64,000 nt of DNA, from assembly GCA_016906335.1 (NCBI GenBank), contig JADEYG010000002.1:1251001-1315000 (forward strand), read 5' to 3'. Every line of letters begins with the position of its first letter. The stretch's first letter is position 1. Below, piece after piece: positions 1 through 14,123 of this stretch. This DNA is from Novakomyces olei. Lineage: Eukaryota > Ascomycota > Novakomycetes > Novakomycetales > Novakomycetaceae. The position numbers and the translations under genes were made by a program. Under the pieces are notes generated by a model. It made no database searches. It worked only from the letters and a program-made list of their open reading frames with translations, and was not told where the DNA came from.

Positions 1-2096
1 CTGAGCACTGTAGCCACTTCACCAGTCTCGTAACCCATCAGCACTCGACTCACAGAGTCTTGATCAGCCGTCTCATTAGCGGTTCCGCCCAATGAGAGAG
101 CGGCGGCCACATTGAGGCCAAGTACAGTCTCTGTATCGAGCTCCGTCTTTGTCGCATCCATTAGGGTCACATGTAAATGCTGTGCGACCCACATGACTTC
201 TCTATTGTCAAAGTTTCGCAGATGCCTCTGCACAGGCGAGCCTCCACGCAAAGAAAGCAGCCGTGCCAAATCATTATGAGCACTGGCAGAATTACGGGCT
301 CTGCTGTTGCGGGTAAGCAGGGTCTGCCAGGCTAATCGCTGAACGAACAAAATGCCGTCTCCTTCTGGAACAGGGGCACTAAGGAAGGCTGGCAAAGGTA
401 AGGCTCGGGCAACAGCCGAGCCGTACAGCTCCTCACCAGCTGGCAGAGTATAAACGGCCAGTTCGCCGTTCGATCTTTTAGCGATTAATGCAGCTGCATT
501 GTCTGCCCCGTTAAGATAAGGCGAACCTGTGCGTGAAAGCAGTACAAAGTGTACTGCATCACGGTACGCTGGACACGGCAGGAGCCTGTGGCCTTTGGAA
601 GGCAGAGAAAAGTACTCCGAGTGAGTAGCGTACGCTGCTGGAGAGTTTACAGTGGAGTTGTAAGGCTCTCTTCCGAAATTCAGGCAGCTTATTCCCTTCA
701 CGGGCCGATCGGAAAGTAGGCCGCCTGCTACTAAAAGGTATCCTTCTTCACGGCTGTTCTCACAGCACCAGGCAATGTGGAATATTGGCTCTCTTTCGCT
801 TGTCGCCTTCACTGCTCCTGCTCCGGATTGCGGACGGTTGATGTCTATAGCGTCTAGGGTGCGCACTTGTACAGGGCAATTGCTGTTGTGTGAGTCCCAA
901 AAGGCTAAAATGCCATCTTCGTGTACAGTAGCAAAATGTGCACCTGTCGGCGACCAACAGACCTGTGTCAAAGCCGGCCGACGCAGAAATTTTGTACTGG
1001 CTCTGTTACTGCCCGCACCGGGGGCTCCGGGTGGGATATCGAGCTCGAAAAACTCGACTGTCCGGTTGGACTTGATACTGAAAATGACTGCTCCATCCGG
1101 GTAACCAACAAGAACCGTTCCAAAATCACAAGGATGGAATTGTAAGCTCACGATTGGTGATATCTTGGTTGGTGGTGGTGCATAAGGCTCGCCTTGATAT
1201 TAGAAGGGCAAATGGAGGAAAGACGCAACATAATAACAGAGTAGAAGACGTAAACAAAAATGCAAATGCAAATGCAAATACAAATGCAAATACAAATGCA
1301 AATACAAATGCAAATACAAATGCAAATACAAATGCAAATACAAATTCAAACAGACTTAATCCGAATTAAACAAACTCCAGATTATAAAGTGAGACCATTA
1401 ATAGAGCGGGATCAATTGCGAGAGAAAAGAAATTAATTCAACCCCCTCCAAACTCGGCAGAGCACAATAGTCCTTGCAAATCATACCCATAAACCGCCAT
1501 TCCTGATGGCGCTCGCGGTAAAGGTTCGGGATACGGTAGGGTGCCAGGCAGTCACGGTCAAGATCCCAAAAGTCTACAGACCCGTCAGCGTACGCGAGCA
1601 AAAGCCAGTCCAGTGAAGGATCAGACTCGATAGCCTGTACATTGCCCCGTAAATTTTGTACTACAGCCGGGTGAAGGCTCCGTACGTCCGTTTTGAAAAC
1701 GTGCAGAGAGTTGCGCGTATCCACGACCACAAGATTGGTCCCGTGGAGAAGTACGTGCGCAGGCACACGGCTCGTTTGCAGCCGGAAATGAACTTGCACG
1801 CCAGGCTGTCCGCATACAAAAACCGAGCCGTCCACGCAGGCTAAAGTTAGATTTATTTATTGGTAAAAGACCAAACTCACCCACGGCGCATAGGCTTTGC
1901 ACGGAATCGTAGCTGAGCCCTACAATTTCACCTGCCAGTCCATACTGCGCGATCTACAATTGTAGTTTGTAAAAGTGTCCCATGTTCGTAATCATACCTC
2001 ATCGAGCCCAAACGAAAGTTTTGAGAGCCCTTCAGATAGAGGCGGAGGCGCGTCGCGACGGCTTCCAGCGGCTCGTAACTTGTTGAACAACGGCAT
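1..2096 (-). CDS. SRO7: Sro7/Lgl/tomosyn-family exocytosis regulator (partial, C-terminus beyond the window)
   Basis: Lgl/tomosyn family of WD40 double-propeller proteins, which bind the plasma-membrane t-SNARE Sec9 and act with the Rab Sec4 in polarised exocytosis at the cytoplasmic face of the membrane. Visible exons: 2096-1998, 1953-1881, 1840-1487 and 1192 to the window edge. The first exon starts MPLFNKLRAAG. The start of the propeller is recognisable: YGLAGEIVGLSYDSVQSLCAV, then DPSLDWLLLAYADGSVDFWDLDRD and APYRIPNL, followed after an intron by SPIVSLQFHP. These match the fungal Sro7 N-terminal propeller as I remember it. Introns are 44, 40 and 294 nt; the long one holds a 12-bp minisatellite. 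The exon from 1192 stays open to base 1. The family is normally about 1000 residues, so perhaps half the protein is seen. Family call firm; exact 3' splice of the long intron (CAAG) less so. Confidence 0.85.
1193..1486 (-). repeat. 294-nt intron of SRO7 with a 12-bp minisatellite
   Basis: Bases about 1254-1351 are a run of AAATGC and AAATAC hexamers, mostly as the 12-mer AAATGCAAATAC (plus-strand reading), about eight copies. The run lies wholly inside the third intron of the SRO7 gene, which starts GTATGA on the minus strand. The first copies are pure AAATGC and the last drift to AAATTC, as in an array growing from one edge. Confidence 0.8.
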
Positions 2097-2581
2097 TGTC
2101 CAATGGGATTAGACCATTCCGGTTGTCGTGTTTGTGCCGTCGAATAATTTGGTATGACACAATTATTATATACCGTCTCGATAATCATATTATTCATCAT
2201 TATTCATAATTAGTATTTGTTACATTAATATAATGGGACTACACACATTTTTGCACACAATTAATTCGTTGATTAATCAATTTGTTTCTAATTGATAGCA
2301 GTTAAAAAGAGTTAATTTCTTTCCATTGGGTTTGCTTTAGACTAGCGTAAACTCGGCCCAAAGGTGGGGGGAAAGGATCCTACAATTTTGTATAATACGC
2401 TTTCCAGCAGAGATTTTATCGTGACCCGGTGACTCGTTTACCTGAAAGTCAAACGTCTAAAATGTACCTATACTGTCCACATCTCGGTCGTTTTGTTTGC
2501 GGTTCTCATAAACAGCTTTGTCTGGAAAGCAAGATCTATAGCATCTTTTCAATAATGATGTGCGTTTGATCAAACCAACTC
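2097..2581. other. Intergenic region between PPX1 and SRO7
   Basis: A 485-bp AT-rich gap. PPX1 ends at 2582 and SRO7 starts at 2096, both on the minus strand, so it should hold the PPX1 3' end and the SRO7 promoter. I see no open frame, RNA gene or clear motif in it. Confidence 0.6.
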
Positions 2582-3909
2582 TTAATCCACATCATTAACA
2601 AGCTTTCTTAGCAAAGGCGCAATCTTTTTCCTGCTCTTGTTCAAATCCTCTTGCTGCCAAACCCATCTCCACACACCATGCCTCTCTTCATTGGCCACAG
2701 ACGATGTCAGCGAATGGTCATGCAATTGCAAATCTTGCTCTAAACCTTCTATTATCTTGGCATGAGCATTTATACACTTGCCGTCCTGCATTGAAACAAG
2801 TATTTCGCGATGGAACCCATTAGTGTCTCGAAAAGCTGTAGTAATCGCGTAAACAGCAAGATTTCTAAATGCGACAAATTCGGAGACTGTATTAAAAAAT
2901 TCTTTTAATTTCGCGCTAGTCTCATGCCCATCCGCGCGTGAAATTAAATACTCAATCGGCTTGACTACCGAGCTAATGCCAATTAGCCGGCCATTTGACT
3001 CTGTCCACTGCTTGTAGTCCTTTTTCAAAATGTCTGATAGCGAAAGGGCATCAAGGTCGCTTTTTGCGGTGTCAACCATTGAAAAGTATGACGCTCTCTC
3101 GTATTGATTGCGTGAAATATTAAGCTTACTCTCTAAATACGTGACTGCCTCCGTATCCTGTTGAGTGACCTTTTCTGGAGACATGTTTGCCGTATCGATC
3201 AATATGGCACTGAGAGCAAAAAGTGCGAGTCCTCTATTCATAGACTCGGCGTCTTTAACAGCAGTCCCCCCAGAGGTACCGGACCAATCCGTTGATATTC
3301 GATCCCACAAAGGCCGACAGTAGTTAACCACTAGACTCGAGCAGCTGCCTGAGTGTTCAATGATACGCGGGTACGGTGCTGTATTCAAGGGCACTCTATG
3401 CTCATCCACATGATGGTCAATTACCCCACAGACACGGTCCCCGTAAATTTTATCAAAGCTACGATCAAGCACATTGTGGTCGACCAGTATCCATTGCGTA
3501 TTTTCTGGAGGCAATTCTAATGCCAGCTTGTTCTCGGGAGGCAAATCGTCCAAGGTTATAAGATCGTGTGCATCAATGCCCGCTTGTTCAAGCGCCACTG
3601 CGAATTCAGGGCGCAAACCAATCTCCTTTGCCGGAATGTTTACTACAGGAGTATACAATTCTGAAAAACACGATGCAGACTGAGTCGATGTCGGGACGGA
3701 AGAGCGTAAATATGCAAAAACGTTGGCAGAAACCATAGAGTCGAGGTCTGACTGATGAGCATGTTTGCCAAAGCAGGGACGAGGAAGAATTACGTACCCG
3801 ACGATTCGTTTCCAATCACCAGTCTTACAGGAAGACGGTGCTTAATATCGTGCTGCAAGCGGCTTCGACATTTACGCAAAAAGGCTTTTAGCGAAATGTA
3901 CGAGGACAT
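2582..3909 (-). CDS. PPX1: Exopolyphosphatase (DHH family)
   Basis: Hydrolyses terminal phosphates from inorganic polyphosphate; yeast Ppx1 is a cytosolic and mitochondrial-matrix DHH phosphoesterase. Two exons, 3909-3798 and 3747-2582, separated by a 50-nt intron, give about 425 residues (yeast 397). The intron splits the first metal-binding motif: exon 1 ends VIGNESS and exon 2 begins DLDSM, giving the GNESxDxDS signature. Further motifs follow in order: VDHN, GVIDHH (the DHH triad), SGSCSSLV and an ILIDTANM metal-ligand motif, then a DHHA2-type C-terminal domain. All expected metal ligands are present. The start at 3909 is the first ATG in frame. It shares a 562-bp divergent promoter region, rich in 9-bp repeats, with the MAPKKK gene. 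Confidence 0.93.
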
Positions 3910-3966
3910 TCGCGCACTGATGCAGGCCGACGGTAGAAGCCTTACCGCAGCAATGCCGTCATCGTC

Positions 3967-4312
3967 AAATAATAATAATAATAATTAATTCTATTTAATC
4001 ATATTAGAATAATTAGAATAATTAGAATAATTAGAATAATCAGAATAATTAGAATAATCAGAATAATTAGAATAATTAGAATAATTAGAATAATTAGAAT
4101 AATTAGAATAATCAGAATAATTAGAATAATTAGAATAATCAGAATAATTAGAATAATTAGAATAATTAGAATAATTAGAATAATTAGAATAATTAGAATA
4201 ATTAGAATAATTAGAATAATTAGAATAATTAGAATAATTAGAATAATTAGAATAATTAGAATAATTAGAATAATTAGAATAATTAGAATAATTAGAATAA
4301 TTAGAATAATAT
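3967..4312. repeat. (AAT)n tract and 9-bp tandem array AATTAGAAT
   Basis: A short AAT run at 3967-3986 is followed from about 4005 to 4311 by roughly 34 copies of AATTAGAAT, a few carrying AATCAGAAT. It sits in the divergent promoter between PPX1 (start 3909) and the MAPKKK gene (start 4472). It reads as an open frame of repeated Tyr-Ser-Asn on the minus strand only because the unit is a multiple of three. Confidence 0.95.
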
Positions 4313-4471
4313 ACCAATTATTTAATTATTTAATTATACATATATTACCGTGGTAATATAACTCTAACCTTTATTGTCGTTCATATTACAAGGGCCCCCC
4401 CAAGCGTCTTGGCTCCAAGGCCAGCACATCATGCAATTGCACCCTGCTAGACTAGCATGTAGAGTCGGCAA

Positions 4472-7400
4472 ATGACGGCGCGACGCATTGGCCGGCGCCC
4501 GGTGTCGTCACTGGCCTTTTCAGGTGGCGAAACTTATACGAGCGACAGTAACGAGCTGTTTGTAGCGGTGGCAGATCCTCCGCCAGAGCTGCTTCAGGAT
4601 ATACCCATAGAGGGCACTGCTGCTCATTCTGTTGTCAGGCGGCCTTTGCCTGGTAGCACTGGGCCTTACCCGGACTTTCGCACTCCGCAGAGGCCGAGGG
4701 CGAACACGTCCTCGGGTATTCTGGACGAGCCGGGCTCGTCTCTCCATAGGTATGGCAGTCCCCGTGTTGCAAGCAATAGCTATGCCTGGAGTAAGGCAGG
4801 AGAAAGGGTAGACTCGAACCCGACGGGTCAAAGAAACGTTTCTGGCCGGTCTGACCAGAGTGTGGAGAGCTACCATACAGCACCAATGCCCGTGTACGAT
4901 ATGAGGGGAAGAAGAAGCACAGACCATACACGCAGTTCTAGTGCCAATGAGCCCAAAACGCTACGCGCTCCTGAGCGCACGACTGAGGACGCTGCTGCGT
5001 ACTGGAAGGCGTTGCGAGCCAAACTGGAAGGCCGTGGAAGGTTGGGCAATGCGAAACAGAGTGCTGATTTGTTAAAACCCGAAGAGGCGAACAGGGAATT
5101 GGAGGCATCAAACGAGCCTGTCTCCCCTTATGCCACGAACGCGGACGCTTCTGCCCTGAATAAGATTGAAAAGGAGCGAGATCAAGAACATGGTACTGTG
5201 CGCGACTTTGAAAGCAGACTCAATTTAAACGATCCTGACAATAACGACGATGAAATGATGAGCAGCAGTGTGGGCAATATAGTGGGAAGGACGCAGAATG
5301 CACCCATGCAGCTTAGCGTCGAAGGTGCTACGGGCGCGTGGCCATTGAACGATACTCTCCGCTTCTTGGAAGCCCACGGGCTTGGCTCCGAGTGGGCAAC
5401 CGCCTTCACTGAACAAAATATTACTGGAGACAGATTCAAAGCGCTCGTAAGTTACCCTAATGCGCGGCGACTGGCCATGACTGTTCCCGGAGGCTCTCAT
5501 CAGGGCATTCGGCTGTGCAACAGTGTTCGTAAAGCCGTAGAGCCGGCGTCGGTTTCGGCACTAGAACCCAATATTGTTCCTAGAAAACCCGTGCAACTGA
5601 CTAATCTGGCCGCCTACCGATCCCAAGAAATGGAACCGTCTCAAACAATGGCATCTAGCCGTAAGACTTCCTCCGTTTCCGGTGATGAAGATAGTCTACG
5701 GGACCAACGGAGCCTGAGCGATGACGTAAAGCAGTTTGTGCCCAAAAGGCAGGCACAGGGGTCTGGCAACTCGATGACTGGAACGCACATGTACAATTTT
5801 TCTGATTCTTTTACGTTATCTTCACAGGATCTGCATAGTCCAACCATCCCAGCGTATTGCGGGAGTCTGGCAAGTCCAGGGGCAGATGTACGGTTGCATA
5901 GTGTTGCACCTTCCAAGAAAAACTCAGTTGAGTCTACTACCTCAACCGAATACTTTGCTGCGCCTACTCGAGCAGTTCTGGACTCTCAGCCTTTTACACT
6001 GTCTCCAGTGTCAACAAGAAGCAGCGAGGTTCTTGGTCACGACCCTCAGTCTCAAGGTCAGGCCCAAGGCTTGGATGACACGAAGTCGGCTTTGGCTTCG
6101 CGGGACAATAAGAAACAAAAACGGAGCTCTCTTTTGTTCAAAAAGTTTCGTTTACCAAAACTGTCAGCTATCGATACCAGTATTTCGCCAGCCAAACCTG
6201 GTTCGCCGTCTGAGGATGGCGTGAAAAAGGATATGGGACAAAAGCTGGGGCTGAAAAAGTACTTTAGAGAGTCAGTTTCTCCCGCTACTACCACCCCATC
6301 GCTACGATCACGGGATGCCGCTTCCCGGGACAAAGAGAGCTCGCCTGCTGCTTCAGCACCAGGCGTCGATTCTCCGATTTCGAGTGTTTCAAAGTCGGAT
6401 ACATGGATACCCATCCCCAGGAACCCTGTGATTTGCCGGTCCGAGCGGTCTCATCAACGATGTATTCTAGTCACTAGTGATAATGAAAACTACAAGCTCT
6501 TGGATATTAGTCGGGTGCCAAACGGTGCAGAGCTACGGCATGTTATTGAAAGGAGCCTGGCGCAGGCAAAGGGATCGTTCGGAGGCTCTCATTGCCAAAT
6601 ATTCGTGACTGACTTGGGCGGTGCTGACCATGTGGAACCGTTGGATGATGAGCGACTAGGCTGCCTTATAAATTATGCAGAACGGACAGCTTCAATAAAG
6701 CTTTTTGTTGCTGGTCCGTCTGCTTCGAGTGCTATAGTATCCAGTCCGAGATCAGCCGTATCGCTTAATGCCACTTCTGCAACTTGGACGGCTAGAACCG
6801 AAGATGTAGCACATTTTCCCGGCGAAAACGGGGCAGAGAAAGGTGAAGAAGATTCTGCGTTCCAAGAAAATCGTGTTGCATCTTTTGAGGGAGCCCCAGG
6901 TTTCGAGGATTCTGACGACGACAACGAAGGATCTATGTGGGCTGTGAAACCGCGCGATTTTACAGATAGCAAATCAAACACGGGCTACGAAAGCAGTCCC
7001 TCAAGTGCCCAAAACCGTCGCAAAAACGATGAATATACGGACGGGGACGATCGTCATGGGCTTAAATCGCCTTTACCGGGCAGAACTACCCCTATCGACT
7101 CTGTTTCTCCCGGTGGGTATGCAGTGCAAAAATCGGCTCCACACCCGAATGATAATGGAAGCACTGGTCCTTCCCGACAGAAATCGTTTGCCAAGCATTC
7201 GCAAAAATGGATTACTCGCCCGGATACTCAAATATTGTACGATAATCTGGAGGAGTTCTTCCCTAATCATGATCTGGACAAGCCTATTATCGATGAGAAT
7301 GAAGATTTAGCGGCAACAAGCGCAGAATCGTTGTTGACAGCTCCGCCACAAGGTGCTAAAAGACTACAACGCCGGTCTATGGCAGATATCCATCCAACGG

Positions 7401-8966
7401 TTCGTGAAGGAACTACTTTACCCAAGCAAAAGCGGCTAAAATCAATCCGCCATGTGGCTAAAGAGGCTGCTGATATGCGAAAGAAGCTCATCTCTCGTAC
7501 CAGTGCGCATTCTTCCGAGTCACAAGTCCATTTGCTAAGGCGCCGGAGCACAAAGGTATGGGGCAGCAAGGTTGTAGAAATGAAACCTGGACGAAATGGG
7601 ATGGAAGTTTTCGAAGAGGACAGTAACCCTACAAGGAGACGTAAGTTGTCAAAACTGTAATTATCAATAATATGATTTTTTTAATAATTATAATTATTAT
7701 TACTATTATTATTATAATCCGTTGCATGGATGAATGCTGATTGTCCAGCTACGTTTAAATGGGTCCGAGGTGAATTGATTGGTAAAGGGACGTATGGTCG
7801 AGTATACTTGGGCATGAATGTCAATACTGGTGATTTGCTGGCGGTCAAGCAAGTTGACGTGCCCCGTATTTCAAAGAATGCCAGGGACATTGAAGATAAA
7901 CGATTCGAAGTTTTGAACGCGGAAATTGAAAACATGAAAGATTTGGAGCATTTGAATATTGTGCAGTATTTAGGTAAAGTAAAGGCAGCACAAAATAATA
8001 TACGGAACATTCATTTACTTCTTTTTTTTCATAATTATACTTACTCTTATGGTTATTTTTCATTAATTTTTTATTCGTGTAATTTTTTCTTTTTTATTCC
8101 TTTATTGACTTTATTTAGGCTTTGAGCGTACGCCTGGGTCGTTGAGCATTTTTCTCGAGTATGTTCCCGGCGGTTCGGTGGGAAGGTGCTTGAAGAAATA
8201 TGGCAAATTTGAGGAGCCACTTATCCGATTTTTGACCAGACAAACACTTGAAGCTCTGGCCTATCTGCATTCGCGCGGCATACTTCATCGAGATCTAAAG
8301 GCAGACAATCTTCTACTTGACTTGGATGGCGTTTGCAAAATATCTGATTTTGGCATATCTAAACGGAGTGGTAAGTGCTGAACGAGCTTGAAATTTCACG
8401 TAATTTTTATGGAATATACACGATAGTGTTCGGATTACAGGTTTTTCCCTCTTGCTAGTTAGCTTGCTTACTTTGTTTACCTCCTCTTTGATTTGTTTGT
8501 TTCTTGGCTTTCGGATTGTTTGACTTTTTTCCCAAAACAAGTTGCTAATTCAACAGCCGATCCTTACGGAAATGACGAAAACATGTCCATGCAGGGTACG
8601 ATATTCTGGATGGCTCCAGAAGTCGTTCAGAACAAAAAGCAAGGCTACAGTGCCAAGATTGATATTTGGTCTCTTGGCTGCGTTGTATTGGAAATGTTTG
8701 CCGGCCGTCGGCCTTGGTCGAATGACGAGGCAATCGGTGCTTTGTTCAAGCTAGGCAGCGAGCGATTAGCACCACCGATTCCAGAAGACGTTGCTATGGA
8801 CATGTCACCAATCGCCCGTGATTTTTTAAACCAATGCTTCATGATTAAACCGGAGAAAAGGCCAACGGCTGAAGTGCTTCTACAGCATCCTTTTGCAAGG
8901 GCCAATTCGTCTTTCAAGTTTGGCGACTGCAGTCTTGCAAAGCTAACTAGCGGTAGTAGTACATGA
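4472..8966 (+). CDS. BCK1: MAP kinase kinase kinase of the cell-wall integrity pathway (Bck1/Mkh1 type)
   Basis: Serine/threonine kinase expected to act below protein kinase C and above the MAPKK and Slt2/Pmk1 MAP kinase in cell-wall stress signalling. Exons 4472-7640, 7749-7973, 8119-8370 and 8557-8966 give about 1351 residues. Domains: disordered N-terminus; SAM-like domain at about residues 290-355 ([14 protein letters not shown]); a Ras-association-like fold at about 660-750 ([16 protein letters not shown]); then the C-terminal kinase, starting [21 protein letters not shown]. It has the P-loop GKGTYG, the AVKQV lysine, [14 protein letters not shown] and the [17 protein letters not shown] block typical of Bck1/Mkh1. 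The last intron has two usable acceptors (8541 or 8556) that keep the frame and add or drop five residues next to the activation loop. The start is the first ATG of a very long frame. Confidence 0.92.
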
Positions 8967-9196
8967 TGCAATTAAGCGTATTGGGTTGCATTGTTTTTAT
9001 TTGTTCTGACTGGTCTTTGTCTGCGATTTCCTATGAAATTTACTTTGATTACAATGCCGTTCTTTTTCCCTTGATTTACCAAGTCTGCTTTGCTAAATTT
9101 CAATGTTACTGGCATATAAATAAATAAATAAATTAATTATTTATTTATTTATTTATTTATTTGTTTATTTATTTATTTATTTATTGATTTATTGAT

Positions 9197-9259
<63 letters not shown>

Positions 9260-9927
9260 TTGATTTATTGATTTATTGATTTATTGATTTATTGATTTAT
9301 TGATTTATTGATTTATTGATTTATTGATTTATTGATTTATTGATTTATTGATTTATTGATTTATTGATTTATTGATTTATTGATTTATTGATTTATTGAT
9401 TTATTGATTTATTGATTTATTGATTTATTGATTTATTGATTTATTGATTTATTGATTTATTGATTTATTGATTTATTGATTTATTGATTTATTGATTTAT
9501 TGATTAATTGATTAATTGATTTATTGATTTATTGATTTATTGATTTATTGATTTATTGATTTATTGATTTATTGATTTATTGATTTATTGATTTATTGAT
9601 TTATTGATTAATTGATTAATTGATTAATTGATTAATTGATTACATAGAGTTTATTGATGGCGTTTGACGGCTGTTGCACGCCCTATATAAAGGAATGAAA
9701 TTAAGTGTTAATAGTGTATGAATTTTCGGTGATAATTGTAACGTGTATATGCCTGAACTTTTATATATTAAAGCTTATTTTTGCCGGTACTCCTACAAAT
9801 TATAGGGGGCAGAACCCTCATCCATTGGAACCCTTAGCATTAGTTCCGTGTATAAAATTCCCGATATAACTGAAAACAAATAAATTGCTGGGGTAAAGAA
9901 AGACTTCGCTCGACGCGAAAGCCGGTC
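8967..9927. repeat. Intergenic (ATTT)n and octamer (GATTTATT)n array
   Basis: Downstream of the MAPKKK, from about 9113 to 9250, lies (ATTT)n. It passes into about 45 copies of the 8-mer GATTTATT up to about 9645, with local GATTAATT variants at 9503-9518 and 9605-9640. The last 280 bp before the kinase gene at 9928 is unique sequence and is the likely promoter. No gene is seen in this gap. Confidence 0.93.
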
Positions 9928-11506
<1,579 letters not shown>

Positions 11507-11914
11507 TCTTTGGTTTCGAAGTTTTATTAGTCGCTTAATATAAAGGCTTTTATAATGAATTCAAATATCAAAAGTATTCTATATATTTTGCTCTCTAATT
11601 TTGGTCTTACACCAAGTGGAGAATGGTATAATACAAACTGTGACAGCATGTTCATTTTATGCGGCCGACGGTCATTAGACTCAATCTAATCTAAATAAAG
11701 TCAAAGAGCTTTAGAGCAATGGTAGATTAAAAGGCAGTTGAAAAATACGACTGGCCCATCGCCCATCTTACACCTCATTATTGTTGATTTATTATGCATA
11801 ACCAATCGTGCTCAAAATAGCTTATCTGTCAAATATAATATATATGAAAATAAATAAATGAAAATAAAAGACGTAATTGATAGAGAATAAATTTTGTATG
11901 AGTACTGGCTTATC
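11507..11914. other. Intergenic region between CMK and NOP9
   Basis: A 408-bp AT-rich stretch between two plus-strand genes. It should contain the kinase terminator and the NOP9 promoter. No open frame or RNA gene is recognisable. Confidence 0.55.
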
Positions 11915-14123
11915 ATGCCCAAGGCTAGGAAAGAACGTGGCCGGCGACGGCAAGAAACTTTTGATCATGAAGAGCCACAGGAAGTTTCTGCGCCTGATGA
12001 AAACGTTACACATCCTTTGTTGGCACGGGAGTCTCAGGATTTAGCGGACAGCAATGGCCAGAGCGAATATGTCGCTCCATACTTTGGCAGCCTTAGTCTT
12101 GACGAAGAGGCCTACTTTCGCAATGTCACGAGCCTATTAGAAGCACAAAACTTTTCATCTTCAGATGGTATTGTCACACTCTATTTTTCTTTTCTTTTCT
12201 TTTTGAGCAGGCTAACAGACTTACAGAAATGCAAATGCTTGTATCTCAAACTTTTAACGAATGCAGGGGTGACAAGCTTCTAAAAGCTGTTGTAAATCCG
12301 TTTGGTTCCAGGGCGCTTGAACTTTGTGTGGAGAATGGAGACGCTTCTATCTGTAAAACGTTTTTAAAAGATTTGAACGGCCAGTATGATTTTAAGTTTC
12401 TTTTTTTCAATTTCTCTCATTTTTATTCATCTTTTTCCTTATTTTTTCTTGTTTTGTTGTATGTTTTTGAATGTGTTTTGACTTGGCAGATATGAGATTA
12501 TATTGATGGACATGTTTGGCTCTCGGGTCATGGAAGCTATATTTAGGCGATTACCGTCCCTTCTCGAGTTAGAAAGTCAGGGCCATGAAACTACGGTAGA
12601 CGAGACAGACGAGTATGTTTCATTGGAAAGTATTGTGCTTTATGTCTGCAACGTAAGCTTTGGCTCTATCGTACCGTGTGCTGACTTGATTTAGGAAATA
12701 GTCCCAAATTTTAAAACTCTTATTTTTCACAAAAATGCCTCTCATGCCCTGCGCTCCCTTATATTTGTCCTCGAGGGCAGAGACCCAAGCGAGCAGAAAT
12801 CAAAAGCTAGTGTCTCAGAGGGTAAAAAGATGTCATTTACTCCATTTGCATCATTTTCAAAGATGCTTCGCTCCTTGTATCAAGAGTTTTGCAAGAGCTC
12901 TCTGGCAGAAATACGAAACTTAGCTTTAGACCCCAAAGGCAATCCTGTTCTGCAACTTTTGCTAGATTACGAGATGACTTTAGGCCCATATGAAAACGAG
13001 AGTTCCTTGTACAAAAAGTTGCTTCCACAAAATGATGAGGACACGTCTTTCACGGCAACGTTAATAAGAGACAGCGTCGGTTCTCATCTTATGGAGCAAA
13101 TTGTGAAAGTCATGCCTGAAAAGCAGCTTGCACAATTGTGCAAATCGAGCTTTGAAACAAAATACTTACGATTAGCTAAGCACCCAATTGCAAATTATGT
13201 TGTGCAAGCAATCCTAAAGCACAATGATGCGGAACTGTTTTTGCCCGCTATTGCCTCTGAGCTTTTACCGCAAGTTGGCATTCTATTAGGCTCGAGTCAA
13301 CGAGATTTGGTGGTTGTTCTCGGCCAGGCGTGCCGCAAAGACCAAAAATTGGCTGTAAACTTTTCACAGGCATTGCTTTCCTTTGCCAGTGCTCAAGTGA
13401 AGCTCTCGTTTCCAGATTTTGTTCGGCTAGCGCTTTACGCTTCGCCAGCTGAATTTAGAACAGACGCGCGTGATATGAAACAGAACCAAGCAATTACTCT
13501 CGTAACAGCGCTGCTCAAATGTGGCCAGCATACGAAATTAATAATAGAAGGGTAAGATTTGAAAATAAAGAAGACTGCTGACTTTTTCAAGAGTGGGAAA
13601 GGGCACCAGCGAACAAATTTTTGAAGCATGCGTAGATCAAAGCAAAACGCATTTAATGCAGAATATTTTGCGTTTGGATATGTCGAAAATTGAGCGGAAA
13701 AAGATCCTGAATAGCTTCACAGGGCTATATTCGCGCCTGGCTACAAATTTTGTTGGCAGTTTTGTGATTGATGCATGCTGGGCTGCAGCAGACGATTTAA
13801 TGCTTTTAAAAGAAAGAATTCTGACGGAGCTTTATGCTGCTCGCTCAGAATTACGACAGGATTATTATGGCAATATTATTCTTCGGAAATACAAGGTGGA
13901 ATTGTTTGGTCGAAAAAAACACGAGTGGTCGAAATGGGCAAAGGAGTACACTGGAAACTCTTCAGTCTCTGGCAATGAGATTCATAACCGGTCTTTTGTT
14001 GGCGCTGATACTGCCAGTAAAACGGGCAATCTAGACAATAAAGACCGGCATCATGAAACTAAAAGGCAGCGGGTCGACAATGTAGATGACGAAATCGATG
14101 ACATATTCTCTGGCATTGCCTAA
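11915..14123 (+). CDS. NOP9: Nucleolar Pumilio-like protein Nop9
   Basis: Nop9 is a nucleolar PUF-type RNA-binding protein needed for 18S rRNA maturation in the small-subunit processome. Exons 11915-12167, 12227-12383, 12490-12652, 12695-13551 and 13592-14123 give about 653 residues, close to yeast (666). It starts with a basic stretch MPKARKERGRRRQ and then PYFGSLSLDEEAYF. Pumilio-like helices follow, with repeats such as NPFGSRALELCVEN, DMFGSRVMEAIF, DPKGNPVLQLLLDYE, DSVGSHLMEQIV, HPIANYVVQAIL and DYYGNIILRKY. The C-terminus is basic then acidic (KRQRVDNVDDEIDD). Introns are 40-106 nt. The upstream in-frame ATG at 11900 would add only five residues; the start at 11915 matches the conserved MPK beginning. 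Confidence 0.92.

Noticed and set aside
1928-2200. 90-residue minus-strand frame before SRO7
   Set aside because: Wrong frame across the first SRO7 exon and intron; the real first exon starts at 2096.
3991-4317. 108-residue open frame of repeated Tyr-Ser-Asn (minus strand)
   Set aside because: It is the 9-bp tandem array read in frame; no other coding signal.
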